DNA from: Pseudofabraea citricarpa
Taxonomy: Eukaryota; Ascomycota; Leotiomycetes; Helotiales; Dermateaceae
Direction of reading: 5' to 3'
DNA: 64,000 nt
NCBI GenBank assembly: GCA_029641185.1
Contig: JAPWGK010000025.1
Location: 186,001 to 250,000 of the forward strand
Both the position numbers and the translations under genes were made by a program. Position 1 is the first letter of the stretch. The number at the start of each line of letters is the position of its first letter. Positions 32,814 to 44,588 of this stretch are shown in pieces. Under the pieces are notes generated by a model that saw only the letters and a list, made by a program, of their open reading frames with translations, had not been told where the DNA came from and ran no database searches.

Positions 32814-34742
32814 TCACACCTGGTACTTGAAGAAAATATTCTCGTAATCTGTCGTATCCATCTCAGCAGCAAGATGACCGCGTTGTGTTGCCTCTTCCTC
32901 CGAAATCCCAAGCGCAGCAATCTTCTTCGCTCGCTGCTTATTCTGCCAAAGATCTGTACAGCTTCAATCAATATTGAAATCTCATATGCAGGCCAGAATA
33001 AAAACTTACAGTATGTCCTCCACACCCCAAATAGAACGAACTCGAGACCAAACATGGCAGCACACACGATAAGACCTGGGATATAGTGCGGTGCATCTTT
33101 CGCTTGGAAGATCTGTGCCCCGATCGCGTTACCCGTGCAGTAAGCGATGAAAAGTACAGTTGCTGTGACGCTCTTCTTGGTTCGTCCTGCTACGTTTGAA
33201 GGCAACATTGTCCAGATTACTGCTATACGTCAGCAATATTCCTCTCTTGGTGTGGAAGAAGGATTTCTTACGGAGTCCAGGGAGGTCTCCTGTCACTGTC
33301 ATGAGGTACATTCCCCATTTCACCCAGAGATTCCCGGCAGTCGTTGGGAGAAGACCCAAAACAAGCATACCCGTAAATGCTGGGATTAGAGAAACCATCA
33401 TGAAGAAAACTAGTATCTATCAGGTATCCGAAAATATGCATCTAAAAAATATTACTCACATCTAAGCTGAGGCTTCTTCATTGTCAAGACACCAACGATC
33501 AAGAACCAGGTAATGGAAACCAATCTCTGGGGAATAGTCCCTTTAAGCAAAGTCTCTAAAGGCGTGAAGCCAAAAGAAACATAGATCAGGTTTCCAAAAG
33601 TTGTTGTGCCTCCGTTCGGCAACGAATTCACAATGGTGACAAAAAAGAAGAAGTAGGTCTGAGGGTCTTTGAAAGCAGTTTTGACCTTGTTTCGACTGTT
33701 AATATCGATTTAAAAATATCTCAAGAGTCACAAACCTGATCCCATTTCCACTCACTCCGCTTCTGCCGATCAGATCCTGTCTGGTTAGCTACAACGCGAG
33801 CTTGAGCCGCACGTTTCTGGTCATCACTCAACCACAAGACCTCTCTCGGTGTCCCGAGGATGAAAAATACCAAAATGGATAATAGGATGGTGAGAGAGCC
33901 GAGGAAAAGCGAAATGCCTCTCCATGGTGCTAGTCCACCCGGGTGTCGCTGCGCATGCAATCCAATTCCATAATCAATGAGATTTGTCAGGATGGCCATA
34001 CCTGCATTTGCGGTTCCCCAAATGATCGCTCGAAATGCATGTTCAGATGAGGTGTACCAGGCTCCGGTGATAAGGAGAACAGTTGGCGAGATGGTACATT
34101 CTGCAACTCCTTGAAGAGAACGGAGGACCATGAGACCGGCGAAATTATGTGAAAATGCAACACAAAGTACAATCAGGCCTAAAAATCTAAGTTCGACTGA
34201 ACCCAATTTCTAACTGGGATGATTTTACTTACCCCATGCGAACATGAAAACTCCAAGCATTCGACCGATCCGAAATTGCTGGATCAGGTAATTCGCTGGT
34301 GCCTCGGCTACCAGATAACTCAGGTAGAAAATAGTCGTCAGCCCTTGACGTGTCAGTGCCACACGCTCGAGGTTTTGCACTCAGCCTTACATGAATACTG
34401 CTGTCCTACTAAATGTGTATCTTGTCGAAGGCCAAATGTAGCCTGAACTGCTACAGACGTCTTATCTGCTTGTTGGGTTCCGTATACAACCTATTTATAG
34501 ATTGAGCTTCTCAAAGGCAAAAGAAATCTCGTGTTACTCACCCACATCAATGGCAAAAGCCACAGGTCAATCTTGCGAAGAAGTTTCTTGTATTGCTCTG
34601 GTGTATACTCATTTTCGGCATTCACGATATCGGCAGCTTCGTCAGACACTGCGAGATCCTTGATGTTGCCAACATCTAGTGAAGGTTCTCGATTTGTCGC
34701 AGCGACAATCTCCTTATTGTCTGTTGCTCCTATGGAAGCCAT
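32814..34742 (-). CDS. MFS transporter, ACS (allantoate/dipeptide permease-like) family, first of a pair
   Basis: Eight exons: 34742-34542, 34490-34391, 34343-34233, 34178-33736, 33685-33460, 33409-33272, 33219-33010 and 32953-32814 (522 aa); all phases close. Features: polar N-terminus, KLLRKIDLWLLPLMW, then QADKTSV and DTHLVGQQYSW, LVAEAPANYLIQQF, VLRSLQGVAECTISPT, and in the second half FVTIVNSLPNGGTTTFGN and WTMLPSNVAGRTKKS, the conserved cytoplasmic turn of the family. Twelve helices expected. Likely a plasma-membrane H+ symporter for an organic anion or peptide-like compound. It is divergent from the amidohydrolase gene, sharing a 654-bp promoter. Confidence 0.92.
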
Positions 34743-35396
34743 GATGACTTCTTCAAATACAAGAATCGTCTATCTTCTGAGCTGATTCCAGCTATTCTTC
34801 TTTCTTGACAATGGGGATTTCACCTTGTTTATAAACAACGTACCCCGTTGATCTATAGGGGTTTAATGGTCCCAGACCTCGACAGCACTCGCTGGTTGGG
34901 TCCCGATATTAAGCGAGTAGATGCTGATCCATCGCTGCGATGGGAAATAAATTGATACATCGACCCTACTCAGCGTCAAAGAGATGCCATTTAGCACAAA
35001 ATCTGGTCAATTGAAGTGCTCTGTAAATAGTTATGCAGTGCACATGTATCACGGGGCAAAGTGGGCTGATCTTAGCCCGTCGCTTACACACAGACACTGA
35101 TAAGAAAGGTGGGATTGAGACAGCAATCTAGTCTACGAAATACCAAGACCATTGCCCATTCAATTCTCTATGATATTACTTCAATCTAGGCGTCGTCAAA
35201 AGTAACGAATCAACGAGCAAAGTTACCGCGTGAAAACACTCATCTCTTTTGTCAGTGGTTACCGACCACTCTTGGACTCAAACACAATCGATCGAAAGGA
35301 GATAAAGACTCGTCAAAGATACTAAACTGTCTTATCTATTCTTTCTGCTTTCGAAAACACTCTTCGGTGTTCCGATACTGCCAAGCCTCGGACACA
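34743..35396. promoter_or_regulatory. Divergent promoter, transporter/amidohydrolase
   Basis: The region contains two perfect inverted repeats: CCATCG-CTG-CGATGG (34929-34943) and AGTGGT-taccg-ACCACT (35254-35270). A TTTATAAAC TATA-like box for the transporter is near 34828. Co-regulation of the two divergent genes through such sites is an inference. Confidence 0.45.
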
Positions 35397-36815
35397 ATGT
35401 CACTCGTACTTCGAGCTGCACGTTTACTATGCGACAGTGAATCTGAGATCATTGAAAATGGTGTTGTGGTTATCCACGAGAACAAAATCAAACAGGCAGG
35501 ATCTTGGGAGGAGCTGCAGGAAAGTTTGTCGGAAGGAGTCCTTGTCAAAGACCTTGGGGAAGTGACATTGATGCCTGGGCTTTTCGACTGTCATGTAAGC
35601 TTCCTTTCAGCTCCCCAAGCGATTATTAACGCTTAATAGGTACATCTTTGTCTCGATCCATCATCATCCAATGCTTCTACAGCCTCCAATCTGAATGAGG
35701 AAGATATGCTTGCTCTAATGATCAGCAATGCATCAAAATTACTCGACGCAGGCATTACCACGGCACGTGATCTGGGTTCTCCGGGAGTTTTAGGTGCTCA
35801 AATTCGAGATCGCATTAAGGCAGGAGAAATCGAAGGACCTAGACTTCAAGTGGCCCATGCTCCAATCACTGTGCCGGGGGGGCACGCATGTTCATGGGGC
35901 GGAGAGGCTCAAGGCGTTGACGCAGTGCGAGCCGAAGTCCAGAAACGAGCAGCTGAAGGAGCAGATCTGATTAAAGTCATGACCACAGGTGGATTTATGA
36001 CTGCAGGAACGCATCCAGGCAAAGCTAGATACTCACTCGAGGAGCTCGAAGCCATTGTTGCAGAAGCCAAGAAGTTCGGTATGCCTGTTACCACACATGC
36101 TACAGGAACGGAAGGAATTGAGAGAGCTGTAGATGCAAGGCTCGATTCAATTGAGCATTGCGCATGGATCTCTGGTAATTCTATCGCCTTCATGTACAAT
36201 CACTTTTGCTAATGTTCGATAGGCGACAAGACCCATTTTGAAGAAGCGATTGCAAAGAAAATGGTTGAGTACGCTATAGCTGTCTGCCCTACTGTATGTC
36301 GCTATTGTATCCCAAATACATGAGAAAGCTAATTAGGATATCCAGATGAATACCGCTTGTGTGGATCATAACTACTTCTGCCTTGGGACAGTCGCAAAGC
36401 CATTATCGAGAATCTCTCTCTCCTGCGCAAGACCGGAGTGAAAATGATCGTCGGCACAGACGCCGGAATTCCGTTGTGTCAATTCGAGAGGTACTGCGAC
36501 GGGCTCCATGCGTTATCAGATGCGGGATATACACCTCGTGAGATAATAGCAAGTGCTACCGCAATCCCAGCATCTGTGTGCGGACTCAGTAAAGAGACGG
36601 GAAAGATTGCGACTGGATTTGCTGCCGACCTAGTGGCTTTTAACGGTGATGTTCTCAATGACATTTCTGCCTTTGAAAAGCCGACTTTTGTTATGGCCAA
36701 CGGTAAGATCCATGAGTTGAGACCTATTCAACAAGTTAGTGAGGAGCTGGCAAAGACTGCTGTCTCAACAATGGTGAAATTAAGGAGGGGTGCAGGATTC
36801 CCAGACACGACCTGA
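35397..36815 (+). pseudogene. Amidohydrolase (imidazolonepropionase/prolidase-like) with one-base frameshift
   Basis: Exons 35397-35594, 35640-36174, 36223-36293 and about 36346-36815; ATG context acaATGt. Metal-site motifs of the amidohydrolase superfamily: DCH|VHL (HxH, across intron 1), DLIKVMTTGG (Lys that is often carboxylated), VTTHATG, SIEHCAWIS and VGTDAGIP (Asp). These are the marks of the subgroup that cleaves Xaa-Pro dipeptides, imidazolonepropionate or cyclic amides. In exon 4 the frame breaks between NYFC (TGC ends at 36381) and W-DSRKAII (TGG starts at 36384): only two bases lie where one codon belongs. As read, translation stops at 36439-36441 and loses the catalytic Asp. No plausible intron repairs it. 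Either an inactivating deletion or an assembly error. Confidence 0.72.
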
Positions 36816-36971
36816 TTACTGTATTATGTAGCTAATTAGAATGGCTGAAAAAAGTTATATTGAACATCGTGGATGATGAGATATCTACCTTGCATTGTAT
36901 TGCAGAATCTATATAAAAGTCATATTTTGCAATTGTGCTCTCTTATTGTAAACCCAAGATTTGTTTTGATG

Positions 36972-38699
36972 TTAACAGATATACCTGAATGCAGGATTCG
37001 ACTCCATATTTTCAATAGATTTGAGTTTCCCATCATCGAGCTGCTGATTCACTCTTCGATAATACAAATACATAATTCCCGCTGCTATAATCATACCTCC
37101 ATCAAAGCATCCCGAGACGATCAACGAAGTACTGTACACGGGGGCCTCTTGGGCACGGAATGCTTGGCTAGATATAATACCGGCTATATTTTGCATACCG
37201 GAGACAAGCCCAAGTGTAGTAGCTCGCCCACTGGGGGACACAATATTACTCGATAGCCATGCTGGGATCAAAACAAGAGGCGTGAAAGTTCCAAAAGTAA
37301 GGAAAAAGGTCAGAAAGTATCCGACTGCAACCTGATGTACTAGATCTGCTGTTCCAAGAACGATGAAACCAATGAGTGGAAATGTGATAGCTCCCATGGC
37401 AAACAAGGCGCGTTGTTGAGTCCTGTCGCTTAACCAACACGTCAAAAACACACACAGTGCGCCACTGAGATTCGGCGCAACTGTAAATAAGTTGGCTCTC
37501 AGGGTGTTGGTAGTGAGTCTCTTAATAATTGTCTTGGGTTGGAAGGTTAGCTAAAGGATCACGTCCTGGAAATCTGCACTCGTGGCTCGAGGGGATTTGG
37601 GCTTACGGGAAGAAAGTTGGCAACTGTTGCTGATCCAACACCCGAACAAAGCCCCATGAATCCATATATCCATACCTTCCAATCTTTAAGTGGCTTCAAT
37701 GTAGCCGACCAAGAGAATTTGAACGTTTCTCTTTCTTCTTCGTTTTGCTTTCGCACGATGGAACACCGCTTCTCAGCGACGGTAAAATAGTGCGAGCTGG
37801 CAACGTCTCGTGGCAATACAATGAATGCCAGGATAGCCAGAAAAATGGTCACGCTACCTTCAACGATAAATAGATACTGCCAATTCTGTAATAAAGGTTA
37901 TTCTGGTGCTGGATTAATCTGACAGGCAAGAACTTACATGAAGCTTTTCATCCCAGCCGAAAACAGACCATGCAATTAAACCCGAAGTCGCATTTGCCAC
38001 TCCACCCATCATGTAGAACACACCTATGCGAGCAGCCAGTTCTCGTCGGGTGTAGAACTATTTATCAAAAAGCTTAATAAAAGGGAGTTCGTGAATGGCA
38101 AAGTTGACATTTACCAGAGTGAAGTAATAAATGGCTGAAGGGAAGAAACCGGCTTCTGCGACCCCTAAAAATATTCGAGCGATAAGGATTCCAACAAAGT
38201 TATGTACAGCAGCAGTTGCAAGTGATATAGATCCCCTGGAATAATTAGAAAGTATTGAGTACATATTCAGAGCGAAGCCCACCAGAGAAACATCAGAATC
38301 GGGATAACAACTGCGGGCGAGAACCTTTTTGCCAAAACGGTTCCAGGGATATTGAAGGTTCCATAAGTAACATAAAACGCGATCAAAACTTGACTGTATT
38401 GGTTGCCCTGTACCATTGGTGAGCGATTTCAAGAGTGCAGTGCAGTCTTCAGACGCAGAACCTACCTTCAACCCGATATCCTTCTCGAAATTGTCCGTCT
38501 TTGCATTTCCCAGGTTTGCGCGGTCGAGAGAATGAGTGAAATATATCAGTGCTAATATTGGCAGGACAATTAAATCCAGCTTGCGAACAAACTTCTTTTC
38601 CACCAGGACATCTATTTGTGTTGTTGTTTCTTGGGCAGGTTGGCGGGCTTTCTCGTCCACGGCTTGTACCGGGAACTCCTTTTCCACTATGTCTGTCAT
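36972..38699 (-). CDS. MFS transporter, ACS family, second of a pair
   Basis: Six exons: 38699-38466, 38407-38283, 38235-38115, 38057-37938, 37885-37607 and 37532-36972 (479 aa). ATG 38699 is the first in frame. Signature stretches: RKLDLIVLPILALIYFTHSLDRANLGNAK, GNQYSQVLIAFYVTYGTFNIPGT, GVAEAGFFPSAIYYF, FYTRRELAARIG, NWQYLFIVEGS, and AWLSSNIVSPSGRATTLGLVSGMQN near the end. This is clearly a different subgroup of the ACS family from the transporter at 32.8 kb, so the pair is unlikely to be a recent duplication. The gene is convergent with the amidohydrolase (156 bp between stops), placing that enzyme between two permeases. Confidence 0.93.
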
Positions 38700-39187
38700 G
38701 TTCTCAGCCAGATAGAAGAAGTTGTTGAAATACTTCAAAACTATAGATAAAAAGTTTAAGTGTGTGCAAATGCTTCTTGCGATAATCTAGGAAGTGTGGG
38801 GGGTGTTTTAGCTACCATCGGCATATAAAAATAACTACATACTTGTGAAGTAAGCTTACGTTTGATTACTCACAAGCAAGTTGCAAGATAAGCAATGCTT
38901 TGATCAAATGAGATGACCTTGTTGTGGTCACGCAGTGAGGGGTAGATCGACATTACATTAAAACTAGCGATGGTTGCCATGAGCACCAATGAGAATGATA
39001 CTCGACGAATCTCGAATTTTCTGGTGCTCAGAAGTCCAAAATACCTTTGAGGGGATTAGTGTCGCAGAGCTATAAACACGCAAACATACAGAGTAATTTA
39101 AGACGACTTTTTGTGATAGTATTTGAATTAATTAATTTATCTGTTTGAGCTCATTAAATAAAAGTCTTTTGTATTCAACTCGAATAT
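38700..39187. other. Intergenic region
   Basis: Promoter of the transporter and 3' end of the aminopeptidase gene. Nothing else recognised. Confidence 0.45.
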
Positions 39188-40617
39188 TTACAAGTAAGAA
39201 GCTTCAATCAAGAATCCAACAGTGAACTAAAAGTTATTAGCAGAGCATCATCAACACGGTTACCAATTAGCCTTACCTTTGAATGTCGCAAGACTGCATC
39301 CCACATGATGGTAGAATAGGACTGAATAATCTATTAGCCCAAACACCAAATTATCTGGAAGGAGACACTTACATCAGAAGAGCTGTGAATATAAGGCGAG
39401 GAAGTTCTGATAACCTCATCACAGACATACGCAGCAGCTAAATAGATAATTAGCGACAAGAAAAAGTCGGCCCAAAAGATCAACTTACGGAAACCGTTTG
39501 CGTAAGCTGAAGCGTGATCTGAGCATCCATAACCACAAGTATCTGATGTCGAAGCCAATCCAGTGTACTGGGTTACAATTCTTCTGACGTATGCCGTCAA
39601 GCTCGTGTCGGCATAATCAGTATAAACACTGACTCTACCACTTGGAGAGTACCCGGTCATGTCCTGGTTGACGAAGGCAAGGACAGTCTTGCCGGCAGAA
39701 GCATAATTGGCAAAAACTGCTTGGGAGCCGAGGAGGCCACCTTCCTCTCCAGCATAGAAATGGAACTCGAGTGTGTTCTTGGGCGCAAATTTGGCTGCGG
39801 CAATTACACGAAGGGCTTCGAGGATCGTGACAACTCCAGATCCGTTGTCATCGGCTCCAGGACTACGGGCTGTGGTTGAGCCACCTGTGGAATCGTAATG
39901 TGCTCCAACGATGACTGTAGAGGTTGTTAGATAATTTTCATTTCTTTTCAATTTTAAAACTTACCAAGATTAGAACTTGTTCCAGGAATTTTGACGATGA
40001 TTGATGGTTGACTGAAGGAATGAGTGAAGGTAGACACTGTAATAGCTGAGTTGGCTGCTGCAATCGTTTTTACTTGGCTAAGCAACCAAGTTCCGGCTTG
40101 AGTGCCATATGTGGAACGGTAGTAACGATTGTAGTAACTTTGTTCTTGTTAGTTACCCATAATAGGTATAAGTTATTGTACTGTTGCTTACTTCGTCAGT
40201 GTTAGGAGCCAGCTTTCAGGGCCAGCAGTAGTCAGTTGAGAAATCAACGGAGTTGCTTGTGCTTGGTGGGTAAGAGTCGTAGGGTAGACAACAGCAGCTG
40301 CAGCTTGCCGAGCTTCGATCTGAGCTCCGGATAGACGTTGTAGTGTTGTTGCGTTCTGAAAGCTGTTAGTGCTCATATACTATTAAATTTGTATGCAATA
40401 TGTTTACAGTGATATCAGTGATGTCGATAAATTTGATGTTCTTGGAAACATATTCATCAATCTTTTGATCTTCCGTAACCCAGACTCCTGGGTCAGCCTC
40501 AGAAGTTTTGATCAGACGTAGCTCAGCATCTGCCCGAACAACGGTTGGAGTTGGTGGTAAAGCAGTCACTAAAGACGCCGAGGCAATGAAAGCGGAAATA
40601 ATCGTCGAGAAAAACAT
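39188..40617 (-). CDS. Secreted M28 leucine aminopeptidase
   Basis: Seven exons: 40617-40408, 40355-40192, 40137-39965, 39914-39489, 39437-39373, 39321-39277 and 39226-39188 (373 aa). A signal peptide is clear (IISAFIASASLVTALP), then an Arg/Asp-containing propeptide. M28 zinc-site motifs: VGAHYDS (His188), SPGADDNGSG (Asp204), YAGEEGG (general base and Zn Glu), NQDMTGY, CGYGCSDHAS (disulfide and surface loop) and SSPYIHSSSD (His). The last two exons are tiny (45 and 39 nt) and supply SYSTIMWDAVLRHSK and FTVGFLIEASYL, the usual end of this family. The enzyme removes N-terminal amino acids from peptides outside the cell. It sits next to a secreted subtilisin on the same strand. Confidence 0.92.
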
Positions 40618-40675
40618 GATTGCAATGGCAAACGAAACTTCACTGACTCTCAAAATAAAACATATCTCCAAACTC

Positions 40676-40686
40676 CTTTATTTATG
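40676..40686 (-). promoter_or_regulatory. TATA-like box of the aminopeptidase gene
   Basis: CATAAATAAAG on the minus strand about 60-70 bp before ATG 40617. Confidence 0.45.
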
Positions 40687-41776
40687 TGTATTCAAAGCAA
40701 TGAATCAAGTTCCTTCTTCTTGGAGATCGGCACAAGGGCTAATCTTTCGTAGCTATTATTCGGTTCTATGCATCATTATTGCCATCTATAGCCAAGAAGC
40801 TTGTACCTTCCCCAAAACTGTTAGGAAAACTCATCTCCTTCCTTATCTACGGCGGGGGCCGGGACTACCTTCAAGTGGCCGGTAGTTTCTACTCCAGATG
40901 CGAGTTTTATGCATGCCGGGCTTGGCTTTAATGTGCGTGCCGGCTTTCCCTATCACATCGCCTTGGGTTGATATATGCTTATTTTTATACTTTTCCATTT
41001 TCACGTCTGATTGAATATGCGCTGTTCTTGGAAGTGCTGGGTAGCACACACGCAGTCAATAAATTCTGGTCAAACCACCTTATTGAAAGGCATTTAATAT
41101 TCCAGGAAAATGCTCTATTTTCTACAGACACCGCTCCATCCCACTTCTTTTCCTTGATTCTTCGTCAACTGCCGAGAAGCGAGTGAAGGCCGGATAAGCA
41201 AGGTATTGGAGATGCCCAGAAATGCCAAGTATATCACAATCAGATCGGCCTTGTCAACTTCTTGAAACGGGTTAGTCTACCCGATGCCATCCCCACCAGC
41301 GGGAAGGAATATCTTCCTTTTTGGAAGTTCTTACTCGGCTTCAATCGGGATTTGGGGATAGCCTATTCGCATCTCGATGCTATTCTAAATTTGATCATTT
41401 TGTTCGAGACAATACTGAATTTGATTTTGAAGGATGGGAGGCATGCGACGAAAGAAATTGATCTCGTCATGATACTTTTTTGCATTATACTAGGCTTTTT
41501 TGTAGTACCTTTACGTTTTTCAATTAATTTATATACAATGACTCCACGACACTTTCATCTTTTGTAGAAGCAAAAGTTTTTAAAGAACAAGAGGTAGCTA
41601 GCTATCGTAAAGTGGTTTTCAAAAAGCCACTCTTTTCTTCTATCATATAGAAGGGTCAAAAATTACATTAAATCTTAACCAAGCCCTTGAAAAGACTTCC
41701 AAACATCATAAACTAATTCTTTATTTGAAACTGATACAAGATAATAATATTAAGCACAAGCTTGCCCGCCTTATGA
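40687..41776. other. Intergenic region
   Basis: No gene recognised between the two peptidase genes; AT-rich towards 41550-41776. Confidence 0.45.
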
Positions 41777-44588
41777 CTAGATATAGTTTATCGTAAAGAT
41801 AGGTGACTCAAAGACTTCATAGTCCGCTTCCACTGCTTCGTCACCCAGAATCTTCAAAACTCTTAACTTCAAGGTATACAATCCACTTGGCGCCCATTCA
41901 CCTGATGCAAGTTGTCCTGTCCAACGTGGGAAGAGACCTTGGTTTCTGTACGAATACTCAACTGGCCATCCTGGCACAGATCCAATAACGGTTTTCCCGC
42001 CACGTGAGCTAACAGCTATGACATCCACATTAATGAGACGAGTTCCCATAGCCAAAAGCAAAGAGAGAGATGGCTGGCCTGTAGTAGAAGTCGCGGTTGA
42101 GTTTGGACCCGGAAGAGAGAAAGTCAAATTGCTCGACGTGACTGGCACATTAAGTGCATTAGAAGATGCAAAGAAGGGATAGCCATAGTCGCTATTGATG
42201 ATTTGCACATCGCGCATGCGAGCAGCCACTCCAGCGTATGGAAGAGATAAAGAATCGCCTGCTGAACCGTTGATAGCGACAAATCCACCGTAAACAGGAA
42301 GACGAGATGCATCTAAACCGGTTGGAGGGGTAAAAACAAGATTCACGGTTCCTTGAGACTTGGCTGCGATGGTGAGTACTGGAGGATCAAATTCGATGCC
42401 TGCTCCCGACTCGGTATCAGCTGTCAGGTCTGGAGGGAACGAGGCTGGCATAACACTGTCGGTAAAGGTGTATGCTGCGGCGGCTAAGATGTTTGAAAAC
42501 GTGTATGTCTGTTCTACATCGCCAATGTTGGAGATTGTGACTGGGTGGTCGGGTACAAAGAAAGTCGTATCATTGAGAGCGATGTTGTCCACATTCAGAA
42601 GCGAGTTTGTGTACACAGCTTCATATGCATCGACAAGACCACCTACAAAAGAATCAAAATTAGTTCAAGATCAATTAATAGCAAAAATAAAATACTAACC
42701 TCCTTGTTGGGCAACAGGCGCCAAGTATGGATATGTGGTGGAGCCATCATTGAAGTCGACCGGAACGGCGGTCGAGGCAAGTAATGAAGTAAGAGCATCA
42801 GGACTAAAAGTGTCCTTCCCTCTGATCTGCTTAATAAGACCAATAACACCAGAGATAAATGGTGCAGCCATCGAAGTTCCGGATTTAACACCATAGCCAC
42901 CTTGCGATAACGGGACTGTTGATAGAATGAGTCCACCAGGAGCAGCCACTTCTGGTTTCAGCCAAAGTTCGTATGATGGTCCCCAACTGCTTGATGTTCT
43001 CATTTTACCTCCAGTAGCCGTGTTAGGTGAGCTAACAAAAATGACCTCGCTCTCACTCAACGGCTTCAATGTGACAGTCACGGCACTGCCAGTCTTCAAC
43101 GTCGATATCCAAGAAGATCCTTGATCAGATGATACCATGCCTGCAGGCACGTCAGGATTGTTGCTTCCTGGTGCAACAGCTATACCAGCTGCGTTATTAT
43201 AAAATAAGACCTTAGTGGCGTTGTAAGCCAGTACATTGGAGACCTTTACATCGAACGAGCAAGTCCCGCGTCTGATCAAAACAACATACGGCGAGAGATC
43301 TGGGGTCGAATCTGGAAGCGAATTGCACGCATCTGCAGTCACAGTATTATCAAGTGTGACTGCATATAATGGGGCTGTTATAGACCCAAAATCTCCATGT
43401 GTTCCTGGCGCGTATGCAAAAGTAGCAGAAGTTCCGTTGTCCACAGAGTAATCTCCTTCATAGTTGCTAGAATCAAGTTGAATCGTGTTGTCGATTGATC
43501 CAACAGAGGTGGTTCCAATGGACTCACTTGCTGTAGAAGTGTAGAAGAGCCCATTCGAGCCATCATTTCCAGCAGAAAGAATACAAGGCACACCTTTCTC
43601 GGTAATACGTTGGACAGCAACATCCCATGGCTCTGTTATTTGTCAGTACTCATGTCGAAATTTTAAATATGGGTTAAAACTAACCTTCTGTCCAACCACT
43701 AGGTCCTCCGATAGATGCCGAAATCATATCAACACCTGCTTCATAAGCCATATTGAAGGCTCGGATAAGTATGTCGTTACTAACAGGACCATCGCAGCCG
43801 AATACTTTCCAAACACCAAGCTTAGCTTGTGGAACGACACCGGTAAAGTTAAAGGGATTATCGTCTGCTGCGATAATTCCACTGACGTGCGTACCGTGGC
43901 CACCACAATCCATGGGGTCATTATCCGGAACTGGCGTATTGCCACCATTATACTCGTCGCCTACCAGATCATACCCAGCAACAACCTTGTATTCGGGACC
44001 AAACCCGCCACCAAGTGCTGGATGGTTGTAGTCTACACCGGAATCGATTACACCAATATATAAACCCTCCCCGAGATAACCTTCGGCATGGAGCTTGTTG
44101 ACTCCCGTCATGACATGGGTAGAGAACTCGTCAGTTTCTGCCCGCTTACTCAAAGCGGCATTTGCTTTACTCCCAACAGAAAATTCAAAATCTTGAGGCG
44201 TTCTGGCGGGTCTATCGATCAACCTTACGGGCCAGATCTTGCTCACAATACCCATGGACTGAATTGTCTCAATGGTCGTTTTGTTATCCAAACCATCTTC
44301 CAGCTGAAATGATGCGCCATTGAATAGTTCATAAGCGAGCGTTTCACGGGGCGTGGCTTTAATATCGCAGTCCGTTAAGTTTTGGTAAAAGGCCGGCTAA
44401 AAGAATGATCAGTACTTTTACTTCAGGTGGCTTTGATGGGGCCTTACAGTGCCGATAGATGATTCTGCGAATTCGACAATGTATGCTCCAGGAACTACTT
44501 CGGCAACCTTTTGCTCCTGTGCGTTCGCGACCGAAGCAAAGCCCAAAGCCAACACTCCGAGCAGATAAGAACATTTAAAGAGAGTCAT
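41777..44588 (-). CDS. Secreted subtilisin-like serine protease (S8, with PA and C-terminal Fn3-like regions)
   Basis: Exons 44588-44448, 44396-43685, 43632-42700 and 42642-41777 (883 aa). Signal peptide about 1-23 (LLGVLALGFASVANA), then an inhibitor-type propeptide (AYIVEFAESS). Catalytic triad: Asp165 in GVIDSGVDYNHP, His214 in GGHGTHVSG and Ser538 in SGTSMAAP. A protease-associated insert sits between His and Ser (VVLIRRGTCSFDVKVSNV). The C-terminal third (after about 600) resembles the Fn3-like domain of large fungal subtilases such as minor extracellular protease Vpr types. It would degrade proteins outside the cell, producing peptides for the aminopeptidase encoded downstream. Confidence 0.93.
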
